Source of the DNA: an uncultured Lachnospiraceae bacterium
GTDB taxonomy: Bacteria > Bacillota > Clostridia > Lachnospirales > Lachnospiraceae
Length of the DNA stretch: 10,253 nt
Assembly: GCA_900313435.1 (NCBI GenBank)
Contig: OMRF01000096.1
Coordinates: 1 to 10,253, forward strand
Direction: 5' to 3'
Of the stretch, positions 6,652 through 10,253 are shown one piece after another; within the stretch, counting starts at the first letter, position 1, and each line of letters begins with the position of its first letter. The notes under the pieces are model-generated. The model saw nothing but the letters and a program-made list of their open reading frames with translations. It had not been told where the DNA came from and ran no database searches. The position numbers were made by a program, and so were the translations under genes.

Positions 6652-9600
6652 TTATTCTTCAGTCTTCAACATTTCCTCAATAGAATCCCAGTCGAGCATC
6701 AATAGATGCTCCTTTATATGATCAAAGAATTCCTGATCCTTTTCATCCAATGTAAGGTCTGAAAGCTCCTTCAAAACGGCCTCAGCCTCACCGTAATCCA
6801 TCATATCACAGGCATCTAAAAGCCTCTTTCTTGCTTCTTCAAGCTGCGCCTTTGAAGCCGCAGGACCTTTCTCCTTTTCATTCAACGCGTCCTCAAGCCT
6901 TTCATGAAGATCCCTGTACTGGTCAAGCAGGGGTGTGGTATTCTCCCTTATAAAATCAATATCCCCGCTCTTCCCCGCCTCCTCAAGCTTCAGGGAAAGC
7001 TCGGAGAGCCTGTCCGCTCCGATTATCCTTGCCGCGCTCTTTAAGGCATGAACCTTTACGGTGTAATTCTCATAATCCTCTGAAACATAATACTCGGCGA
7101 TCTCATCAGCCTTTGAGGAAGCAGTATCGCAGAAGACCCTCACCACGGAGATCAGGCTCTCTTCCGAGCCGCAGTTTAATATGCCCTTGTCGACATCAAG
7201 AACCGGGATCACTTTAAGCCTTTGAAAGATACTGTGCTCCTTTACCTCTTCACCGTCCTTTTTCTCAAAGTCCCAAAGATCCTTGAAGCCCTGCCAGATA
7301 TCGCTTCCGTCGGAGTTTTCGTTCATCTTAAACTCCGTATCCTCATCTATCATAAGGAGCATCGCTTTCGCAGGCACCGGATCAAATATGATGCCTGAGC
7401 AGCGCTCTATCTCGGCCCGGACCTCTTCACGGGATTTTGGCTTTGAGTAGGTCCGGGTGGATGTCATCGCGTCATAGCAGTCCGCAACACAGACTATCCT
7501 TGCATTTTCAGGTATCTCCTCACCCTTAAGGCCGTCAGGATAACCACCTCCGCTAAATCTCTCGTGATGAGACCGCGCGCCCTCTGAAAGGGAAGGATAG
7601 TCGGTGATATTCCGAAGGATCTCATACCCCATTATCGTATGCTCCTTTATCTCCGCGAACTCGTCATCCGTGAGCTTTGAGTCCTTTGTGATGATATCCT
7701 CGTGTATCCCTATCTTTCCGATATCGTGCATGAGGCCTATCTCATAGATCTCCTCCTGCTCCTCTTTTGTCTTTCCCATCCTGCGTGCGATCTCGGCGGA
7801 ATAGGCGGCGACTCTCCTTGAATGACCGTTTGTGTAATGATCCTTCATATCGACGGCCTTCGAGAGCGCCATCATCATCTCCCTCGTAAGCCGGTTTGCG
7901 CGGTTCGCCTGGGTATCAGCCTCTTCCCTGAGGTCGCCCACATGGCGATGTGTATTTAATATCCTCTTTACGCGTTCGCTCAACGTTTCCGGTGCAAAGG
8001 GCTTTCTCACATAGTCTTCGGCACCGCTATAAAAGCCCTTTGCTTCCGATTCCGAGTCCCCTTCACTCGTGACAAGGATCACCGGGATATCCTTAGTCGA
8101 CGGCTTGCTCTTCAATGAGGATAATACATCAAACCCGTTCTCTCCTTTGAGCCGCACATCAAGAAGTATGAGCGCTACATCATTTTCTTCAGCCTTCCTG
8201 ATCCCTTCCGTTCCGTCCAGCGCAAAGAGGAGTTCGTACTTATCCTTCAGGATCTCCTTTACAAGATCGTGGACCGTCTCATCGTCATCGATAAGAAGAA
8301 CAGTGTCATAAGACTTTTCTTCTTCCTTTCCGGGCTCATTTGGCGGCATTATCTTTTCCTTCGGAAGTATCCGAAGCAGAAGTTTTTCAAGCCGCTCCGG
8401 ATCCACCGGCTTTGAAAGGAACTCAAAGAAGCCTTCTTTTATGTATTTTTCCCTGTCTCCCGAAAGAGCGTTTGCAGTAAGGGCGATGAACTTTATATTC
8501 TCGCTCTCTGGGCGCTTTTCCATTTCATGCAGGGTCTCTATCCCATCCATGTCCGGCATCATATGGTCAAGGAAGATGGCATCATAGGAATTGACCTCGG
8601 AAAGTGAGAGTGCCTCCCTTCCGGACAGCGCGGTATCGATCTGAAGAAGGGTCTTTTTCAGCAGATTCTTGATGACGGTAAGGTTAACCTCGGTATCGTC
8701 CACCACCAGTATCCTTGCGTCAGGCGCGGTAAAGCTCTCCTGATAGGAAGTGATCTCTCGGCTGCCCTCGATCCTCGCCGTGATGTCTCCAACACTCTCT
8801 TCCCCTATCACACCCTGCTCGACCGAAAAGCCGAAGGTTGAGCCTTTGCCATACTCACTGATGACGGAAAGCTTCGTCCCCATCAATGAAAGAAGCTCCT
8901 GCACTATGCTCATTCCAAGACCGGTACCTTCGATATTTCTGTTTCTCTTTTCCTCGAGCCTCTGGAACGGGGTAAAGAGAGCTTCCATATCCTCTTTCCT
9001 GATGCCGATCCCGGTATCTGTCACCTTGAAGCTTAGATTTATCCTCTTTCCGGCAGGTCCTTCCGAAAGCTCAGCAAAATCAACCTCAAGAGCGACCGAG
9101 CCTTCCATGGTATATTTCACCGCGTTTGTAAGAAGGTTCATCACGCACTGTCTTATGCGGATCTCATCCCCAAAAAGAAGATGAGGAATTTTCTCATTCA
9201 CCTTAAGATGAAAGGCTATCCCCTTCTTTGCCGCCCTGTCCCTTATCATATTCACAAGGTCAAATATAAGGGATGAGAGCTCGTAGCGGACAGGTATTAT
9301 TTCAAGCTTTCCTTCCTCGACCTTTGAAATGTCAAGGATATCGTTGATGAGCGATAATAATGTATTTCCCGCCGACTGGATATCCGCCGCATAGGAAAGG
9401 GTATCCTTTTCCCGACTCTCACGAAGTATCATCTCATCCATCCCGAGAACAGCATTAAGCGGCGTTCTTATGTCATGTGACATATTTGCAAGGAAGGTTG
9501 ATTTCGCACGATTGGCGGAATCCGCGATTGCCTTTTGCTCCTTAAGCTCCTCTAAGTACCTCAGATGCTCGGTGTCATCCAAAAAGACATAAACTCTTCC

Positions 9601-10253
9601 CACTTCCTTCCCGTTTCGAAGGAGGGCATTCTTTTCGGGTACATATTTCCTGTCTCCGGAAATATATATCTCACCGCTCACTGCCAACGCATCTATTTCA
9701 AGGAGCGTTTCATCTCTTTTGTCTGAAAGCCCGGGGAAAAGCATCTGCGCAGGCTCGTTATAAAAGCCTGTCTCACCGTTTTTGTCCACAGCAATGATGG
9801 CTTCGGAAAGCTTGTCAAGGACAAAATCTTCAGCAAGACGCCTCGTGTCAAGAAGGTCGTAGCGAAGAAGGGCAATAAGGAGGAACAGGGCGGATATCGC
9901 ATAGCCGAGCATGGTCATATCGTAGGTTTCCCCGACCCCGACGATCTCCAGTATGAAAAAGAGCGTGATGGACAAGATGGAGGCTATCACAAAAAGTGTC
10001 CTCCATCTGTTCTTCATGCGCCTTTCCACGGCAAATTTCCTGAGAAGGAAGCCGATCCCGATAACCACATAAATGATGATGATGATATTGTAGATGGTAT
10101 GGACGGTTCCGTATTCATAGACAAGATGCGGGAAAAGTCCCGATCTTGTATAGCCAATGCTTGAATAATAGAGATGATTTTCACCTGTGGTAAGTACCGT
10201 AATAAAGATGAAAACATGGAGAATGAGAAGAAGGTTCATTACCACCTTGCTCC
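6652..10253 (-). CDS. Giant hybrid kinase: 7TM-type sensor, PAS, HisKA-HATPase, REC, REC, HD-GYP, Hpt (5' end cut by window edge)
   Basis: Residues are numbered from the GTG at 10245. Four membrane segments (about 3-19, 50-68, 83-102, 110-128) with a basic loop (70-81) match the last four helices of the HisKA_7TM sensor. Three helices are therefore probably upstream, and the frame stays open to the edge, so I call it 5'-partial. A PAS domain is about 138-230. HisKA has H257 in MSHDIRTPLNA; the ATPase has N370/N374, DTGIG 410-414, GTGLG 440-444. REC1 has D516-D517, D560, T590, K612. REC2 has D653-D655, D696, T726, K748, with LKGENG where MPxMDG is usual. HD-GYP has H808, HD 840-841, H869, HH 893-894, GYP 901-903, D922. 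Hpt has H1066 in VHALKS; a helical tail ends the protein. It should combine autophosphorylation, phosphorelay and c-di-GMP hydrolysis at the membrane. The outputless regulator follows 15 bases downstream. Confidence 0.93.
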   Translation of the reverse strand, partial: SKVVMNLLLILHVFIFITVLTTGENHLYYSSIGYTRSGLFPHLVYEYGTVHTIYNIIIIIYVVIGIGFLLRKFAVERRMKNRWRTLFVIASILSITLFFILEIVGVGETYDMTMLGYAISALFLLIALLRYDLLDTRRLAEDFVLDKLSEAIIAVDKNGETGFYNEPAQMLFPGLSDKRDETLLEIDALAVSGEIYISGDRKYVPEKNALLRNGKEVGRVYVFLDDTEHLRYLEELKEQKAIADSANRAKSTFLANMSHDIRTPLNAVLGMDEMILRESREKDTLSYAADIQSAGNTLLSLINDILDISKVEEGKLEIIPVRYELSSLIFDLVNMIRDRAAKKGIAFHLKVNEKIPHLLFGDEIRIRQCVMNLLTNAVKYTMEGSVALEVDFAELSEGPAGKRINLSFKVTDTGIGIRKEDMEALFTPFQRLEEKRNRNIEGTGLGMSIVQELLSLMGTKLSVISEYGKGSTFGFSVEQGVIGEESVGDITARIEGSREITSYQESFTAPDARILVVDDTEVNLTVIKNLLKKTLLQIDTALSGREALSLSEVNSYDAIFLDHMMPDMDGIETLHEMEKRPESENIKFIALTANALSGDREKYIKEGFFEFLSKPVDPERLEKLLLRILPKEKIMPPNEPGKEEEKSYDTVLLIDDDETVHDLVKEILKDKYELLFALDGTEGIRKAEENDVALILLDVRLKGENGFDVLSSLKSKPSTKDIPVILVTSEGDSESEAKGFYSGAEDYVRKPFAPETLSERVKRILNTHRHVGDLREEADTQANRANRLTREMMMALSKAVDMKDHYTNGHSRRVAAYSAEIARRMGKTKEEQEEIYEIGLMHDIGKIGIHEDIITKDSKLTDDEFAEIKEHTIMGYEILRNITDYPSLSEGARSHHERFSGGGYPDGLKGEEIPENARIVCVADCYDAMTSTRTYSKPKSREEVRAEIERCSGIIFDPVPAKAMLLMIDEDTEFKMNENSDGSDIWQGFKDLWDFEKKDGEEVKEHSIFQRLKVIPVLDVDKGILNCGSEESLISVVRVFCDTASSKADEIAEYYVSEDYENYTVKVHALKSAARIIGADRLSELSLKLEEAGKSGDIDFIRENTTPLLDQYRDLHERLEDALNEKEKGPAASKAQLEEARKRLLDACDMMDYGEAEAVLKELSDLTLDEKDQEFFDHIKEHLLMLDWDSIEEMLKTEE
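7210..8340 (-). other. REC-HD-GYP cassette inserted in the REC1-Hpt linker of the giant kinase
   Basis: Residues 636-1012 of the giant kinase. Immediately before it the kinase reads LPKEKIMPP, and immediately after it IPVLDVDKG. The shorter kinase at 1660-4482 has LPKGKIAPP and IPELDVNSG separated by only 17 residues (732-748). The extra 360 or so residues are a receiver plus an HD-GYP domain that parallels the free-standing protein at 1-849 in domain order and motifs, including YTNGHS, EEIY, HD-GKIG, KLTD, HHER and GYPDGLKG. This is a domain-level annotation inside the coding region, not a separate gene. Direction of change (insertion or loss) cannot be told from this window. Confidence 0.85.

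Noticed and set aside
8750..9184. A 144-residue plus-strand open frame opposite the giant kinase
   Set aside because: Ser/Pro/Leu-rich shadow opposite the ATPase domain; no start signal and no domain.
1..10253. Mobile elements, tRNA or rRNA genes, CRISPR arrays, riboswitches
   Set aside because: The window is filled by six coding regions with short gaps; I saw no transposase, RNA gene, repeat-spacer array or long structured leader.

Overview
The window reads as a dense signalling cluster from a Gram-positive, gut-type Firmicute. Lachnospiraceae (Butyrivibrio/Roseburia-like) is my best guess. The reasons are a typical clostridial lipoprotein signal, strong GGAGG ribosome binding sites, balanced base composition judged by eye, and kinase and outputless-regulator architectures I associate with that family. 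This is inference from style, not a database match. All six genes lie on the minus strand, so transcription runs from high to low coordinates. The plus strand carries only shadow ORFs, and no stretch over 100 bases is left without a gene.

In transcription order: (1) 10253-6652, a very large hybrid sensor kinase cut at its 5' end by the window edge. Its layout is [7TM-type membrane domain]-PAS-HisKA-HATPase-REC-REC-HD-GYP-Hpt-helical tail. (2) 6636-5875, a regulator made of a degenerate receiver and an intact receiver, with no output domain. (3) A 93-base gap with a candidate promoter and an imperfect inverted repeat. (4) 5781-4492, a lipoprotein solute-binding protein of the ABC sugar-binding type, with no permease or ATPase beside it. 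(5) 4482-1660, a second hybrid kinase: TM-Cache-like-TM-HisKA-HATPase-REC-Hpt-helical tail. (6) 1659-889, a paralogue of the outputless regulator. (7) 849-1, a REC-HD-GYP protein cut at its 3' end by the window edge.

The cluster looks like two copies of one phosphorelay module. Copy A is one giant kinase plus one regulator. Copy B is a binding protein, a kinase, a regulator and a separate REC-HD-GYP protein. In copy A the REC-HD-GYP unit sits inside the kinase, in the linker between REC1 and Hpt, flanked by two short motifs that are adjacent in the copy B kinase. The likely job is to convert an extracellular signal (a small solute for copy B, a membrane or unknown signal for copy A) into His-Asp-His-Asp phosphotransfer and into breakdown of cyclic di-GMP. 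No GGDEF cyclase is visible in the window.
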